From contig JAUXNL010000069.1 of assembly GCA_030684415.1 (NCBI GenBank), forward strand, positions 1-12,210: a DNA stretch of 12,210 nucleotides, read 5' to 3'. The translations under genes were made by a program, and so were the position numbers. Source of the DNA: Moraxellaceae bacterium (GTDB lineage: Bacteria; Pseudomonadota; Gammaproteobacteria; Pseudomonadales; Moraxellaceae). Of the stretch, positions 11,560 through 12,210 are shown one piece after another; positions within the stretch are counted from its first letter, which is position 1, and each line of letters opens with the position of its first letter. The notes under the pieces were generated by a model, which was given only the letters and a program-made list of their open reading frames with translations, did no database searches and was not told the origin of the DNA.

Positions 11560-12210
11560 TCAGGGGCTGTCTTTAGTCTCAATGTTGATGCTGGAGCGCG
11601 ACGGCAAGGCGTCAGCTTGTATGGTGGCGGCTGCCTGGGCAATGAAGTGGAAGTTGCCCTTTGTGACCCATGGCAGTTGGTAAGATCCAGAGAGAAAAAT
11701 TCGTCCTTCTCGATTAGCGATCGGGCACTCCAAAAGCCCTGTGACGCTGGTTCTGCAGCGGTTGGTAGAGTAAGTTTTTACCTGTTTCCCCGTGTGCAGT
11801 GTGTTCACATAGTATGGGTCGTCGGTGATTGTCAGGTGGTGCGCGGCATTGAATCCGGGCAGTTTCAGATATTTCTCAAGATTCTCGATATCTGCCCAGT
11901 AATCATACATGCCAAGATTTTGCGCGCCTCTTTTCTTCGTGTCGCTATTGTTGGAGTAGAGGCGAAAGCACTTGAGTTCGATGGCGGCAAGTGATGATGC
12001 ATTGCCGATAGTGTGCTCAACGACGATATCTATTATCGCGATGAGGTCATCTGTTCGAACAGGGTGTTCAAGAATCACTTTGTAAGATTCGTCTGATCTT
12101 GATTCGTACAGCGGAGCAAGTAGTTGGAGAATTTGTGCAAGTTGTAACTGCATCATTTTCTCATTTCGAGGATTCAATAGTCCGCTGGCTACCTTGTTCG
12201 TATACAGATT
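11560..12210 (-). CDS. Unrecognised protein, possible PD-(D/E)XK nuclease; 5' end beyond the window
   Basis: I do not recognise this gene with certainty. The reading frame is open from the right edge of the window to its stop at 11560, giving at least 216 residues. The codons read through 12178-12210 (NLYTNKVASGLL) look like protein, so the real start is probably outside the window; internal candidates are the adjacent ATGs at about 12156 and 12153. A possible nuclease core is an Asp in the segment DDLIAIIDIVVEH followed by AAIELKCF, where E-x-K would be the catalytic pair of the PD-(D/E)XK fold. A conserved-looking KKRGAQNLGMYDYWADIENL comes next. There are no membrane segments. The DNA is AT-richer than its neighbours (26 G+C of 60 in 11881-11940, against about 36 of 60 in 9781-9840 within dxs), suggesting transfer. 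It converges on dxs with a 39-bp gap. A restriction enzyme or other defence protein is possible. Confidence 0.6.
   Translation of the reverse strand, partial: NLYTNKVASGLLNPRNEKMMQLQLAQILQLLAPLYESRSDESYKVILEHPVRTDDLIAIIDIVVEHTIGNASSLAAIELKCFRLYSNNSDTKKRGAQNLGMYDYWADIENLEKYLKLPGFNAAHHLTITDDPYYVNTLHTGKQVKTYSTNRCRTSVTGLLECPIANREGRIFLSGSYQLPWVTKGNFHFIAQAAATIQADALPSRSSINIETKDSP

Noticed and set aside
1..12210. tRNA, rRNA or known riboswitch structures
   Set aside because: No cloverleaf, rRNA-like segment or recognised riboswitch core was seen; structured stretches are explained by the palindromic repeats and terminator-like hairpins.

Overview
The window looks like part of a proteobacterial chromosome (gamma or beta) of about 60% G+C. 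The xseB-ispA-dxs block is typical of these classes, the ribosome binding sites are of the ordinary AGGAG kind, and the palindromic intergenic repeats resemble those of proteobacterial genomes. No species can be named from sequence alone.

Positions 1-7312 hold an arsenic resistance locus. A two-cluster ferredoxin (minus strand) diverges from a plus-strand run: arsR; a circularly permuted ATP-grasp enzyme of unknown function (start overlaps the arsR stop); a KAP/CDKN3-like tyrosine phosphatase; an arsenic-type GAPDH; the MFS exporter ArsJ; the arsenite permease Acr3; and a low-molecular-weight-phosphatase-type arsenate reductase ArsC. Two arsenate detoxification routes are therefore encoded side by side. 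GAPDH makes 1-arseno-3-phosphoglycerate, which ArsJ exports; ArsC reduces arsenate to arsenite, which Acr3 exports. The ATP-grasp protein and the phosphatase have no firmly established job in either route and are the most interesting part of the window.

The run is not compact. Three gaps of about 325-400 bp (after the ATP-grasp gene, the phosphatase and GAPDH) are each packed with different hairpins or degenerate palindromes. In contrast, arsR/ATP-grasp and acr3/arsC overlap, and arsJ/acr3 are 18 bp apart.

Positions 7313-8187 form a junction. There is a decayed fragment of an IS1182-like transposase, then a complete toxin-antitoxin pair of HigB2/HigA2 type, both on the minus strand and convergent with the ars genes. 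A candidate toxin promoter and a divergent candidate xseB promoter lie in 8188-8330.

Positions 8331-11520 are housekeeping genes: xseB (exonuclease VII small subunit), ispA (farnesyl diphosphate synthase) and dxs (DXP synthase). A strong terminator-like hairpin follows ispA, and dxs has its own TATAAT box. After dxs a convergent, visibly AT-richer gene (minus strand, 5' end beyond the window) encodes an unrecognised protein with a possible PD-(D/E)XK nuclease motif.
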